Positions 16,401-25,749 are shown, counted from the first letter of the stretch. The stretch: 64,000 nt of DNA from an uncultured Thalassolituus sp. (GCF_950066645.1 NZ_CATMFB010000013.1:1-64000), one strand, 5' to 3'. Made by a program: numbers and translations. The notes: generated by a model not told the origin, from the sequence alone.

Positions 16401-17882
16401 TCAGGCTTCCTGAGCTTTGCGGCGCTGGCTGCGACGAAGCTTGGTTTTAGGTGCGTCAGCAGGCTTGTTTGAATTACCTTCATTTGCTGGCTTACGGCTC
16501 AGAGTCTGGCGGTCTGCGTTGGGTCTGTCACCGGTTTGTGAGCTTGCTGCACGCTTTTGCGGGTGCGATTGCTTAGCTTTAGGAGCGTTAGCCTTCTGCT
16601 GCGGTTTACGCGCTCTCGCTGTATCCGCCTGACGAGGTTTTTCGTCGCAGGAGGATGACGATTGAGAGAACTCTTTGGGTTTCTTCGGCTTCTTAGGTTT
16701 TTTACTTTTTACCGGCAGAAGACGACGTGACTCTGGCAGCGGGGCCTGAGGTCTGAAGCCTTCCACATCTTCACGCTCGATATGTTGCTGGATAAGACGT
16801 TCGATGCCCTGCAGGTCGTCGAATTCGTCGGCCGTGACCAGAGAAATGGCGTGACCTTTCATCCCAGCACGCCCGGTACGTCCGATACGATGCACGTAAT
16901 CCGCCGGGACATTAGGCAGGTCAAAATTAACGACCTGTGGCAGCTGGTGGATATCAATTCCGCGGGCGGCAATGTCCGTCGCGACGAGCAGGGTGATCTT
17001 TCCGTCTTTAAAGTCGGCCAGCGCTTTTGTGCGTTGATTCTGGCTTTTGTTGCCATGAATTGCCGCAGCTGTGATGCCATCGGCTTCTAACAGGCGTACG
17101 AGCTTGTTGGCACCGTGCTTGGTGCGGCTGAAGACGAGCGCCTGCTCCCATTTTTCTGATTTGCACAGGTGCGACAGCAGTTTGGCTTTCTTTGATTTGT
17201 CCACAGGGTGCAGTTTGTGCTCGATTGTGGCGTTGGTGGTGTTTTCCTTCGCGACGCTGACTTCGGCGGCGTTATTCAGCAGACCATGCGCCAGTGTACG
17301 GATTTCATCAGAGAAGGTTGCAGAGAACAGCAGGTTCTGACGCTTAGCTGGCAGAATTCTGAGTATCCGTTTGATGTCATGAATAAAGCCCATATCCAGC
17401 ATACGGTCGGCTTCGTCCAGCACCAGTATTTCCAGCTCATCAAATTTGATTGCATTCTGGCTGTGCAGATCCAACAGGCGGCCAGGCGTCGCGACCAGAA
17501 TTTCACTGCCACTGCGGAGTTTCTGCATCTGTGGATTGATTTTTACACCACCGAAAACAACATTTGAACGCAGCTTGGTGTGTTTGCTGTACAGCTGGGC
17601 GTTATCAAGTATCTGGGCTGCCAGCTCACGGGTGGGGGTCAGAACCAGCGCTTTAACCCGATTGCCGGAGGCCCGTGGAGACTCCAGCAGTTTGTGAATA
17701 ATAGGCAGCGTAAAGGCGGCCGTTTTGCCTGTACCGGTTTGTGCAGACGCGAGCAGGTCGCGGCCTTCCAGTACCACAGGGATGGCCTGCGCCTGAATAG
17801 GCGATGGTGTGGTATAGCCTTTTTCGGCAACCGCGCGGGCAATAGGCTCCGCCAGAGCCATGTCTTTGAAAGTAATAGACAT
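16401..17882 (-). CDS. rhlE: DEAD-box ATP-dependent RNA helicase RhlE
   Basis: A 493-aa helicase. Q motif [14 protein letters not shown] (about 22-35), motif [10 protein letters not shown] (about 46-54), DEAD box [11 protein letters not shown] (about 155), SAT, and motif [12 protein letters not shown] (about 333). The tail from about 395 is rich in Lys, Pro, Ser and Arg (repeated KKPKKPK), typical of RhlE RNA-binding extensions. It unwinds short RNA duplexes in ribosome assembly and RNA turnover. AGGA precedes ATG 17882. Confidence 0.92.
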   Translation of the reverse strand: MSITFKDMALAEPIARAVAEKGYTTPSPIQAQAIPVVLEGRDLLASAQTGTGKTAAFTLPIIHKLLESPRASGNRVKALVLTPTRELAAQILDNAQLYSKHTKLRSNVVFGGVKINPQMQKLRSGSEILVATPGRLLDLHSQNAIKFDELEILVLDEADRMLDMGFIHDIKRILRILPAKRQNLLFSATFSDEIRTLAHGLLNNAAEVSVAKENTTNATIEHKLHPVDKSKKAKLLSHLCKSEKWEQALVFSRTKHGANKLVRLLEADGITAAAIHGNKSQNQRTKALADFKDGKITLLVATDIAARGIDIHQLPQVVNFDLPNVPADYVHRIGRTGRAGMKGHAISLVTADEFDDLQGIERLIQQHIEREDVEGFRPQAPLPESRRLLPVKSKKPKKPKKPKEFSQSSSSCDEKPRQADTARARKPQQKANAPKAKQSHPQKRAASSQTGDRPNADRQTLSRKPANEGNSNKPADAPKTKLRRSQRRKAQEA

Positions 17883-18058
17883 ACAGATCCTGAAGGTCCG
17901 TCAGAAACGGGCCTGAATAATTCGACAATGGTAATCAGAAGGGCAGGGAGCACCTGCGATACATCTGAAGCCTGATTGCGGCACTCAGATGTTGTGGCGA
18001 TGCATGAGAGCAAGGCGGGCAACAGACGATGACGCAGCGCCAGTGTTGGCGCGCCAGA

Positions 18059-18103
18059 AGTGTAACACCAACTACTTCTGTTTTCCTCCTGAAGCGTTAC
18101 ACT
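18059..18103 (+). promoter_or_regulatory. inverted repeat upstream of lemA
   Basis: AGTGTAAC (18059-18066) and GTTACACT (18096-18103) form exact 8-bp arms 29 bp apart, within the 80 bp before the lemA start. This could be a split operator for a DNA-looping or dimeric regulator of the lemA/TPM operon. Confidence 0.35.
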
Positions 18104-18134
18104 GCTACGCAAAAGACAGATAAGGAATACTTTG

Positions 18135-18713
18135 ATGCGTATCTTGATGATACTTCTGATGGTCAGCACGCTCAGCGCCTGTGGAATCAACAACATCCCT
18201 ACGTACGATGAGCGGGTCACCAGCGCCTGGGCGCAGGTGGAAAACCAGTATCAGCGCAGAGCAGATCTGGTGCCGAACCTGGTCGCTACCGTCAAAGGAT
18301 TTGCGGCGCAGGAGCAGGAAACCCTGACAGCCGTCGTAGAGGCAAGGGCAAAAGCGACATCTGTGCGGCTGGATGCCTCAATGCTCGATGATCCGGAAGC
18401 ACTGGCGCGGTATCAGGAAGCCCAGGGGTCTCTGGAGAGAGCACTGGGGAGGTTGCTGATGGTGACAGAGAATTACCCGGACCTGAAATCGAATGCGAAT
18501 TTCCTGGCTCTGCAATCGCAGCTTGAAGGCACCGAGAACCGTATTGCCGTTGCGCGTCGTGATTTTATTCAGGCGGTACAGGCCTACAACACAGAAATCC
18601 GTACCTTTCCCGGAAAGATCTGGCACTCGCTTCTTTATAGTGACCTTCAGGTGAAAGAAAGTTTTAAAGCGACTGCTGAAAATGCCGATCAGGCTCCCGT
18701 TGTGGAGTTCTGA
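18135..18713 (+). CDS. lemA: LemA family lipoprotein
   Basis: A 192-aa protein. A short lipoprotein signal (lipobox LSAC, Cys about residue 16) is followed by the LemA core: YDERVTSAWAQVENQYQRRADLVPNLVATVKG and four long helices. LemA proteins are membrane-anchored and typically encoded with TPM-domain proteins, as here; function is linked to envelope homeostasis but not settled. ATG 18135, after TAAGGA, is chosen over the adjacent TTG. Confidence 0.88.
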   Translation: MRILMILLMVSTLSACGINNIPTYDERVTSAWAQVENQYQRRADLVPNLVATVKGFAAQEQETLTAVVEARAKATSVRLDASMLDDPEALARYQEAQGSLERALGRLLMVTENYPDLKSNANFLALQSQLEGTENRIAVARRDFIQAVQAYNTEIRTFPGKIWHSLLYSDLQVKESFKATAENADQAPVVEF

Positions 18714-19444
18714 TGATGGCGTCAGTGATAAGGAAGGTCACCTGCTTATTTGTGCTTTTATTCTGTGCGCAGGTAAATGCGGATATTGCATTTCCTGAGC
18801 TGACCGGCAGGATTGTAGACACTGCAGGGATGATGCAGCACACCTATCGGTCTCAGCTCAACCGCACGTTAAAAGAGCACGAAACTGTGACAGGGAATCA
18901 GGTTGTCGTACTGACCATAAAGTCTCTGGAAGGTTATAGCATCGAAGAGTATGGCTATCAGCTAGGACGGCACTGGGGGATAGGCCAGAAAGGCCGGGAC
19001 AACGGTGTCATTCTTATTGTCGCGAAGAACGACAGAAAAATCCGCATCGAGGTTGGTTACGGGTTGGAGGGCCAACTGACGGACGCGATTGCCGGAAATA
19101 TTATCCGTACACAGATATCACCACTTTTTAAACGCGGGCAATTTGATCGGGGTATTTCAAAGGGTGTTGATTCTATTCTTGAAGCCTTAGAGGGCAGCTA
19201 TGTCGCTGGGGAAAGCACGGGAAGCAGTGGTAAGAACAAGTTCCTGTTGTTTATCTTCTTCGGTCTGGCTCTGTTTATTTTCGTCGCCAGCTTTTTTGAT
19301 GGCGGAGGTGGGTCTTCTTCCCGCGGAAGATACTATGGCGGTGCAGCGGGTTATGGAGGATTCGGCAGTGGAGGTTTTGGCGGCGGCGGTTTCAGCGGCG
19401 GCGGCGGTGGTTTTGGTGGCGGCGGCGCTTCAGGGGGTTGGTAA
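18713..19444 (+). CDS. TPM-domain membrane protein (YgcG/Psb32 type)
   Basis: A 243-aa protein. A signal peptide (to about residue 23) is followed by a TPM domain (FPELTGRIVDTAGMM... DRKIRIEVGYGLEGQLTD... GVDSILEAL, about 26-155), one transmembrane helix (KFLLFIFFGLALFIFVASFF, about 173-192) and a Gly/Ser-rich tail ending GGGGASGGW. The domain faces the periplasm. The start overlaps the lemA stop (TGATG), so translation is coupled. The Gly-rich tail is common in this family. Confidence 0.88.
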   Translation: MMASVIRKVTCLFVLLFCAQVNADIAFPELTGRIVDTAGMMQHTYRSQLNRTLKEHETVTGNQVVVLTIKSLEGYSIEEYGYQLGRHWGIGQKGRDNGVILIVAKNDRKIRIEVGYGLEGQLTDAIAGNIIRTQISPLFKRGQFDRGISKGVDSILEALEGSYVAGESTGSSGKNKFLLFIFFGLALFIFVASFFDGGGGSSSRGRYYGGAAGYGGFGSGGFGGGGFSGGGGGFGGGGASGGW

Positions 19445-20058
19445 TGGCGTTCTTAACTGAGCAGCAACTGAATCAGTTGGCAGAGACGGTGCGTGCCGTA
19501 GAAAAAGTGACCGACGCTGAGCTGGTAACAGTACTTGCGCGGGCTTCAGATAACTATGGATTTATTCCAACTCTATGGGCAGCGATACTGGCCTTACTCA
19601 CTCCTGCCGTACTGTTGATGACGCCGTTCTGGTTACACGGAATCGAGCTGTTTCTGTTGCAGAGTGCAGTGTTTGTGGCGTTGGCTTTGATCTTCCGGTT
19701 GCCGTTCATCCGGTACCGGTTGGTCCCCGGGCGTATCAGAAAGTCCCGTGCTTTTATGATGGCGCGGAGAATGTTTCTGGACCAGGGACTTCATCATACG
19801 AAGAAAGATACAGGCATTCTTATCTTTGTTTCTGAGGCGGAACATTACGTCGAAATTCTCGTCGACCGTGGTATTTCGCAGCACGTTGATGACTCGGAGT
19901 GGCAGAAAATTATTGATCAGTTCGTCGTGAAGGTGAAGGCAGGCGCCGTTCTGGAGGGTTTTGAGGAATGTATCGCCAGTGTTGCGGACATTGTCCGTGA
20001 CGTTGTACCGGCGACAGAAGAGAAAAATGAGCTTCCTGATCGTCTCATCGTTATTTAA
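19444..20058 (+). CDS. second TPM-domain protein with two transmembrane helices
   Basis: A 204-aa protein. The N-terminal half of a TPM domain (LTEQQLNQLAETVRAVEKVTDAELVTVLARASDNY) is followed by two membrane segments (about 43-63 and 69-90), then the second half (GILIFVSEAEHYVEILVDRGIS... ). The domain appears split by the membrane insertion, as in other LemA-linked TPM proteins. ATG 19444 overlaps the previous stop (TAATG). It completes the lemA operon. Confidence 0.82.
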   Translation: MAFLTEQQLNQLAETVRAVEKVTDAELVTVLARASDNYGFIPTLWAAILALLTPAVLLMTPFWLHGIELFLLQSAVFVALALIFRLPFIRYRLVPGRIRKSRAFMMARRMFLDQGLHHTKKDTGILIFVSEAEHYVEILVDRGISQHVDDSEWQKIIDQFVVKVKAGAVLEGFEECIASVADIVRDVVPATEEKNELPDRLIVI

Positions 20059-20076
20059 CAACGGCCCGGTGTAACT

Positions 20077-20099
20077 GCTGCCCCGAAGGGCAGCGGTTT
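20077..20099. terminator. stem-loop between convergent TPM and carboxylase genes
   Basis: Stem GCTGCCC/GGGCAGC with tetraloop CGAA, followed by GGTTTCT on the plus strand. The T tract is weak; it may act for either of the two convergent operons. Confidence 0.5.
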
Positions 20100-20110
20100 C
20101 TGCGAGATGG

Positions 20111-23100
20111 TTATTCCAGAATCACCAGCAGGTGACCGGGTGCAACGCCTTTACCTGCCTCGCGGAGCACTTCCTTAACGGTGCCTTGTGTGTGCGCCGT
20201 GATTTCTATTTCCATCTTCATAGACTCCAGAATCATCAGCGGTTGTGCGGCGGTGACTTTCTGCCCGGGTGTGACGAGTACCTGCCAGACGTTTCCGGAC
20301 ACATGACTTTCGACGGCGGTTTCTCCGGGTTCCAGAATGCGCTCTTCGGTGTCTTCGATGGCGCCGGTGTCCGATTCAAACCGCAATAGTCCTTTGGCTT
20401 TCCAGTCTTCGAGTTCGGTCTGAAAAGCTTTTTGCCGGTGAGTCTGAAATTCGGAGATGCTGGTGGCGTGATCAGAAAGAAACTGTTCGTAATCTTCAAG
20501 GCTGAAAGTGTCTTCTTCAATTCTGATCGGGTACTGCCCATGAGGAAACTGCTCACGTATGTCGGTGAGGTCATCATGGCTGACTTCGTAAAAACGAATT
20601 TTATCGAAGAAGCGCAGTAGCCAGGGCTGAGTGAATTCTCTGGTCTGCTTGTAACGGTTCCACATCTGCAGTGTACGACCGACAAACTGATAGCCGCCGG
20701 GTCCTTCCATACCGTACACACACATATAGGCACCGCCGATTCCCACCGAATTCTCTGCGGTCCAGGTACGTGCCGGATTGTACTTGGTGGTCACTAAGCG
20801 GTGGCGCGGATCAACCGGCGTTGCCACAGGAGCACCGAGATAGACATCCCCTAAGCCCATCACAAGATAGCTGGCATCGAAAACAATTTTTTTAACGTCG
20901 TCGACGGAATCCAGGCCATTAATGCGGCGGATAAACTCAATATTATCCGGACACCAGGGAGCATCGGCACGTACAGATTTTACGTATTTATCAACCGCCT
21001 GCTGACAGGCAATGTCGTTCCATGAGAGTGGTAGCCAGACGGTTCTTGAGGGCACTTGTGCATGTTTCAGATCTCCGAGCAGGGCTTCTTCCCTGATCAG
21101 TTGTTGCAGGAGATCCTCCTGTCTGAGAGTCAGGCTGTCGTAGTGAATCTGCAATGAACGGATGCCCGGAGTCATTTCGATAATCCCGGGAATCACTTTT
21201 TTATTCAGTGACTCCATCAGGGCATGTACGCGGAAACGCAACCGAATATCGAGCTGCAGTGGACCGTATTCAATCAGCAGATAATTATCGCCCGCTGGGC
21301 GGTACACGACCCCGGTGGGGTGTTCTGCGGTTGAGACGGTAGTTAAGACAGGAGAGTCAGGTAAATACTTACTTACCCCGACAGGTTCTGGCTTCAGGGT
21401 TTCAAGCGATGTCAGCTGAGCCCGTCGTAATTCTGTCGCCGTTTGATGGCTGACAGGGACAAAGCGGATTTTATCACCGGCCTTTAATTGGCCTAGCTTC
21501 CAGAGGTCTGCCTGAATGACCGTTACCGGGCAGACGAAGCCACCCAGACTCGGGCCATCTGGCCCAAGAATAACGGGCATATCTCCGGTGAAGTCGACCG
21601 CGCCAATGGCGTAAGCATTGTCATGAATATTGGAAGGGTGGAGACCGGCTTCGCCACCGTCATTTCGTGCCCAGTCGGGTTTTGGTCCAATTAACCGGAT
21701 ACCGGTTCTGCTGGAATTAAAATGCACTTCCCAGGCGGCCGCAAAAAACTCGTCAATATCTTTTGGAGTGAAAAAGTCCGGAGCGCCGTGTGGGCCATAG
21801 ATAACGTGCAGCTGCCATTCATCCGAAATATCGGGGATGAGTGCCGGATCGGCAGTCGGGTGCTGACCCGGTTCGACGTTATCAGAGATATGCAGCACGT
21901 CGCCCGGCAATAATGCGCGACCGTTGTGGCCCCCAAACTGACCGAGCGTAAACGTAGAGCGGGAACCTAAATACACTGGGCACTGGATGCCCCCTGCAAC
22001 ACAAAGGTAGGCGCGGGCGCCAGCCCCTGTGACGGTGCCGCAGTCAAGCTGATCACCGGCGGTTACCGGGATCACCTGGTAAAAAGGTATATTTTCTGTG
22101 TTGCCTGCTCTGGTGATGGTCGCCGATGTCTGAGCGCCCGTCAGAACGATAAACGTATCCTGTTGAAAAACCAGTACTGGACCTTTCAGAGTAATTTCGA
22201 GCCCTGCGCAGTCGTGACTGTTACCAAGCAGCCGATTTCCGAGGCGGAACGCGTACTCATCAAACGGTCCGGAAGGAGGCACGCCAACATCCCAGTGCCC
22301 TATGCGGCCGGGTACGTCCTGAATCGTGGTCTGTGTCCCGCCGCTGATGACATCAATGGCCGGATCACGAAACGGCATGCTGTTCAGTTTCTGTGTCCAG
22401 ACCTTCCCGGACGCCACGTCGGGGTCGCTGAGAATCGCCTGAAGGTAGAGCAAGTTGGTTTCGATTCCGTACAGCTCTGAGTGGCTGAGGGCCTGATGCA
22501 GACCAGAGATGGCCGTAGCGCGGTCTTCCGCTGTCACAATCACTTTCGCGAGCATCGGATCGAACAGAGCAGGCACCTGAGTGCCGCTCTCTACCCAGGT
22601 GTCGATCCGGATGTTGCTACGGGGCTGGAGGGCTCCGGATGCCCAGTCAACCCGACTCAGAAGGCCGGCACAGGGTTGGAAATTCTTGACCGGATCTTCG
22701 GCGTAAATCCTCGCCTGGACACTGTGGCCCCGAGGTGCGCGGGATTGATTCAGGGGTAATTCTTCTCCGGCGCCAAGACGCACCATCCACTCTACGAGAT
22801 CGACACCGAATACTTCTTCGGTCACGCCATGCTCAACCTGCAGGCGTGTATTTACCTCAAGAAAATAGAAGGATTCGGATGATTCATCGTAGATAAATTC
22901 GACGGTTCCGGCACTGCGGTAACCGACGCTTTCGCCAAGTCTTTTTGCTGTTTCATGTAAGGCCGTACGAACGCGCTCAGAAATACCGGGAGCCGGTGTT
23001 TCCTCTATGACTTTCTGATTGCGCCGCTGCAGAGAACAGTCGCGTTCGCCGAGTGCTGCGACAGTGCCTTTGCCGTCGCCAAAAATCTGAACTTCAATAT

Positions 23101-23719
23101 GCCGGGCCTTAGCGACGAATTTCTCCAGAAACAGACCGTCATTGGAGAAGTTATTCGCGCTCAGACGTTTTACCGAGTCATAGGCGTGAATTAAATCTGC
23201 TTCTGAATGACACAGCTGCATACCGATGCCACCGCCACCGGCGGTGCTCTTGAGCATCACCGGATAACCGATTTTCTGCGCTTCAGACTGTGCTTCATCA
23301 AGATCGGTTAACAGTCCTGTACCGGGCAATAGCGGAACCAATGCGGCTTCTGCCAGGGCGCGGGCGCTGTGTTTGAGCCCGAAGTCCTGCATCTGTTGGG
23401 CGGTGGGTCCGAGAAATACAATGCCGGCCTGTTCGCAGGCATCTGAAAAGTCCGGATTTTCACTCAGAAAACCGTATCCGGGATGAATCGCTCCAGCACC
23501 GGACTGTTTGGCAATCTCGATAATTCTGGCTTGATTCAGGTAAGTGTCGGCCACAGAGCCATCACCTAATGACCAGGCTTCTTCTGCCTGTAGTACGTGC
23601 AGTGAGTGCTTATCCTGCTCGTGATAAATCACCACTGGGGTCACGCCGATAGCGCGTAGCGTGCGCATGATGCGTACGGCAATGGCACCCCGGTTTGCAA
23701 TCAGTACTTTGGAAAACAT
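20111..23719 (-). CDS. guanidine carboxylase (annotated family: urea carboxylase), biotin-dependent
   Basis: A 1202-aa protein. Biotin carboxylase domain (about 1-450; KSTAGGGGIGMQ ATP loop), AHS2/KipA-like domain (about 465-770), AHS1/KipI-like domain (about 800-1030) and a C-terminal biotinyl domain with the ESMKME motif, biotinylated Lys about 1168. It uses ATP and bicarbonate to carboxylate the amidine/urea-type substrate. The family covers true urea carboxylases and guanidine carboxylases. The guanidine-I riboswitch ahead of this operon and the two DUF1989 partner genes favour guanidine. No fused or adjacent allophanate hydrolase is present. Confidence 0.9.
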   Translation of the reverse strand: MFSKVLIANRGAIAVRIMRTLRAIGVTPVVIYHEQDKHSLHVLQAEEAWSLGDGSVADTYLNQARIIEIAKQSGAGAIHPGYGFLSENPDFSDACEQAGIVFLGPTAQQMQDFGLKHSARALAEAALVPLLPGTGLLTDLDEAQSEAQKIGYPVMLKSTAGGGGIGMQLCHSEADLIHAYDSVKRLSANNFSNDGLFLEKFVAKARHIEVQIFGDGKGTVAALGERDCSLQRRNQKVIEETPAPGISERVRTALHETAKRLGESVGYRSAGTVEFIYDESSESFYFLEVNTRLQVEHGVTEEVFGVDLVEWMVRLGAGEELPLNQSRAPRGHSVQARIYAEDPVKNFQPCAGLLSRVDWASGALQPRSNIRIDTWVESGTQVPALFDPMLAKVIVTAEDRATAISGLHQALSHSELYGIETNLLYLQAILSDPDVASGKVWTQKLNSMPFRDPAIDVISGGTQTTIQDVPGRIGHWDVGVPPSGPFDEYAFRLGNRLLGNSHDCAGLEITLKGPVLVFQQDTFIVLTGAQTSATITRAGNTENIPFYQVIPVTAGDQLDCGTVTGAGARAYLCVAGGIQCPVYLGSRSTFTLGQFGGHNGRALLPGDVLHISDNVEPGQHPTADPALIPDISDEWQLHVIYGPHGAPDFFTPKDIDEFFAAAWEVHFNSSRTGIRLIGPKPDWARNDGGEAGLHPSNIHDNAYAIGAVDFTGDMPVILGPDGPSLGGFVCPVTVIQADLWKLGQLKAGDKIRFVPVSHQTATELRRAQLTSLETLKPEPVGVSKYLPDSPVLTTVSTAEHPTGVVYRPAGDNYLLIEYGPLQLDIRLRFRVHALMESLNKKVIPGIIEMTPGIRSLQIHYDSLTLRQEDLLQQLIREEALLGDLKHAQVPSRTVWLPLSWNDIACQQAVDKYVKSVRADAPWCPDNIEFIRRINGLDSVDDVKKIVFDASYLVMGLGDVYLGAPVATPVDPRHRLVTTKYNPARTWTAENSVGIGGAYMCVYGMEGPGGYQFVGRTLQMWNRYKQTREFTQPWLLRFFDKIRFYEVSHDDLTDIREQFPHGQYPIRIEEDTFSLEDYEQFLSDHATSISEFQTHRQKAFQTELEDWKAKGLLRFESDTGAIEDTEERILEPGETAVESHVSGNVWQVLVTPGQKVTAAQPLMILESMKMEIEITAHTQGTVKEVLREAGKGVAPGHLLVILE

Positions 23720-23721
23720 CT

Positions 23722-24360
23722 TTACCCCCAGATCAGCACTTCAACAGGCGTTGGATTGTATGCGTTGCATGGATTATTCAGCTGGGGGCAATTGGAAATC
23801 AGCACCAGAATATTCATGCGCGCCGTGAGTTCTACGTATTTTCCGGCATCAGAAATGCCGTCTTCGAACGTAAGGCCGCCTTCAGGAGTGACCGGAACGT
23901 TCATAAAGAAGTTAATGTTGTGGGTAATGTCGGATTTCGTCAGGCCGAATTCTTCATGCTCATTGATGGCCAGCATCCAACTGTCACGACAGGCGTGCAT
24001 ACATTTTTTCTCAAGGGCATAACGTACGGTGTTGGATTCAGTGGCACAGGCACCGCCGAGCGTGTCGTGGCGACCACAGGTATCGGCGACGATATCGAGC
24101 ATCGGGTTATCTTCATTAGACATCAGCGTTGTGCCGGCACTCAGATACACGTTGCCCTGATTACGTATTGTGTCCATCGCGCTGTAGCGCTCCGACACAT
24201 CATCTGCGTTGTAAAAGAGCGTATCTGCCGCCTGGTTTCCCTCCAGGTCGAGAATACGCAGGGTCTGGCCCTTTTCTATTCGATGGAGAAAATAGTCGCC
24301 AGCGGGAACGATTTTCCGGAAGCTGGCATTGTCTGGGTTGAGTGTACTTTCTTTAATCAT
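23722..24360 (-). CDS. carboxyguanidine deiminase subunit (DUF1989, urea carboxylase-associated protein 1)
   Basis: A 212-aa DUF1989 protein. Conserved patterns include [21 protein letters not shown], the HDTLGGAC motif (about 105-112) with Cys/His metal ligands, and late [24 protein letters not shown]. In characterised systems the two DUF1989 proteins form the carboxyguanidine deiminase (CgdAB), converting carboxyguanidine to allophanate plus ammonia. It lies 2 bp upstream of the carboxylase start and 12 bp after its partner, so it is tightly co-transcribed. GGGAGAG precedes ATG 24360. Confidence 0.85.
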   Translation of the reverse strand: MIKESTLNPDNASFRKIVPAGDYFLHRIEKGQTLRILDLEGNQAADTLFYNADDVSERYSAMDTIRNQGNVYLSAGTTLMSNEDNPMLDIVADTCGRHDTLGGACATESNTVRYALEKKCMHACRDSWMLAINEHEEFGLTKSDITHNINFFMNVPVTPEGGLTFEDGISDAGKYVELTARMNILVLISNCPQLNNPCNAYNPTPVEVLIWG

Positions 24361-24372
24361 GATGACTCTCCC

Positions 24373-25104
24373 TTACTGGCCAGAAAACTGATAAATCGCG
24401 TTGTTTTTGAAGCCGCGGATATTTTCCGGGCGGGAGTTCATGCATTCGTCGTCGGGCTGTACTTCTTTCGCTTTCGCTAAGGCGTAATGTACCGGACGAA
24501 CGGGATATTCTGCTGCTGGATTCAGTGGATGAGGGCAGGTGTGCATCAGGACCAGAGTGTCCATTTCAAAGCGCAGAACCACTGAATCTCCGGGTTTGCT
24601 GTTTGGTTCGTAGCGCAGGTTGCCCTGGCTGTCTGTGGTGACCTTACTGAACAGATTCAGATTCGCCGCCATGTCTTTACGTGTGAGGCCGTATTTCGCC
24701 AGCTCGACTAAAAATGCATCGTAGCCGTTCTGGGTCCAGCCATTCAGAGCGTCCTGATACGTTTTCAGCGTCCATTTTTCCTGTAGCTGTTTTTTATTCA
24801 GGTTCCCACAGACGGTGTCATGCCAGGCGCAGTCGTCTTCAACGATTGACGCGAACACGCGCCCCATATCGGAGTACAGGCAATGTCCCTGGGTCAGCCT
24901 GAACGTGTGCTGGCACTTCAGCGTGTCTGGAGCATTGTATTTTTCCAGCAGGTTTTCCGGGTTGTACATAAGTAGCCCGAGGTTGGCCCCCCCCTTAACG
25001 TTGGTGAGTGTCAGTAATGTGCCTTTACGAACCCTCATAGACCAGTGGCAGCCGCCACCCAGTGTGTCTTCATAGAGAGTATCTCCGAGTTGATAGTCAG
25101 ACAT
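24373..25104 (-). CDS. carboxyguanidine deiminase subunit (DUF1989, urea carboxylase-associated protein 2)
   Basis: A 243-aa DUF1989 paralog of the next gene. It shows GGGCHWSMRVRKGTLLTLTNVKGGANLGLLMYNP, WHDTVCG (about 132-138) and VLMHTCPHPLNPA (about 217-229). It should be the second subunit of the Zn-dependent CgdAB-type deiminase. It is the first gene of the operon. AAGGAG lies 8 nt before ATG 25104. The 5' leader of about 230 nt begins with a guanidine-I riboswitch. Confidence 0.85.
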   Translation of the reverse strand: MSDYQLGDTLYEDTLGGGCHWSMRVRKGTLLTLTNVKGGANLGLLMYNPENLLEKYNAPDTLKCQHTFRLTQGHCLYSDMGRVFASIVEDDCAWHDTVCGNLNKKQLQEKWTLKTYQDALNGWTQNGYDAFLVELAKYGLTRKDMAANLNLFSKVTTDSQGNLRYEPNSKPGDSVVLRFEMDTLVLMHTCPHPLNPAAEYPVRPVHYALAKAKEVQPDDECMNSRPENIRGFKNNAIYQFSGQ

Positions 25105-25332
25105 ATCGGACTCCTTGTTTGTACGTAAAGGAAAGCTGAACAGCGGTAATTTCTGCGCGGAGAAAACTGCGCTTTCCGCTGATTATAAAGACTGGAATAT
25201 TCGTACACTCTGGTCGGGACAGATGCGTAAATATCCGGACAAAGCGTTGACTGAAGTTTTTCATTTGAAAGGTACCTGTCAGAGTTGTTTCACGGATTCA
25301 TAGGCGTGGTGTTATCACCATGCGCTTTCTGA
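25105..25332 (-). promoter_or_regulatory. leader between riboswitch and first gene (expression platform)
   Basis: About 228 nt separate the aptamer from ATG 25104. No classical stem plus U-run terminator is visible. Short hairpins are present: TGGTGATAACACCA (25307-25320) and a CAGCGG/CCGCTG pair about 35 nt apart near 25145-25185. A TATAAT on the minus strand near 25184-25189 lacks a good -35. Control may be at translation or by Rho; this is inference. Confidence 0.4.
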
Positions 25333-25426
25333 TCTCCCGGGCTTTTATCCCGCCGTGTAACCTGCCAGTACGCTGCTGAAGGTCGGCCACTCTCGGTCCA
25401 GTCGCTGAGATCAGCCGGAACCCTAG
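25333..25426 (-). ncRNA. guanidine-I riboswitch (ykkC class)
   Basis: On the minus strand, in order: CTAGGGTTCCGGC, GGACCGAGAGTGGCC, ACACGGCGGGATAAAAGC and CCCGGGAGA. These are the signature conserved blocks of the ykkC/guanidine-I aptamer in the right order and spacing (about 94 nt). This class binds guanidinium and turns on guanidine exporters or degradation genes. It stands upstream of the two DUF1989 genes and the carboxylase, giving a strong functional link to guanidine rather than urea. Confidence 0.95.
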
Positions 25427-25468
25427 TGCCCTTATTGTGCAGACTGTGCTGCGATATGCGTATATATA

Positions 25469-25497
25469 GGAATACGCTTTGTTTCCGTAATTTTCAA
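25469..25497 (-). promoter_or_regulatory. sigma70-type promoter of the riboswitch operon
   Basis: On the minus strand TTGAAA (25497-25492), a 17-bp spacer and TATTCC (25474-25469), about 40 bp upstream of the aptamer. Spacing and position fit; the -10 is imperfect, and an overlapping TATATA at 25460-25468 is an alternative. Confidence 0.45.
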
Positions 25498-25520
25498 CCC
25501 TTATTCAGCCCTTTGTCAGA

Positions 25521-25565
25521 TGCACCTTGAGGGCTCTGCGGTGCACTTTCCCGGTGCGATGCACC
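25521..25565. promoter_or_regulatory. TGCACC/GGTGCA operator-like cluster
   Basis: TGCACC at 25521-25526, GGTGCA at 25540-25545 and GGTGC-GAT-GCACC at 25553-25565 lie between the two divergent nitrogen operons. Repeated inverted half-sites suggest a regulator site. The NikR-like protein encoded at 30957 is a candidate binder (inference). Confidence 0.35.
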
Positions 25566-25749
25566 AGCATGGTTCGCTTACTCCGGTCGGGGCTTCTCGC
25601 TTACGTGACCGCAACGGCGCCTGAAACTCTAGTGTCTGCCAAATCTGACAAATATAGGTAAGTTACCGATTTTTCTGAGTTTTCACGGGTTGCACACGCT
25701 CATATTGATGAAGCGGCCGGGCAGGTGTTGAACAGGTGTTACTGCAATG

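Noticed and set aside
17639-18220. 193-codon ORF opposite lemA and overlapping rhlE
   Set aside because: Overlaps rhlE in another frame and lemA antisense; no motif.
23695-24480. 261-codon ORF opposite the DUF1989 genes
   Set aside because: Antisense shadow of the DUF1989 gene and carboxylase start.
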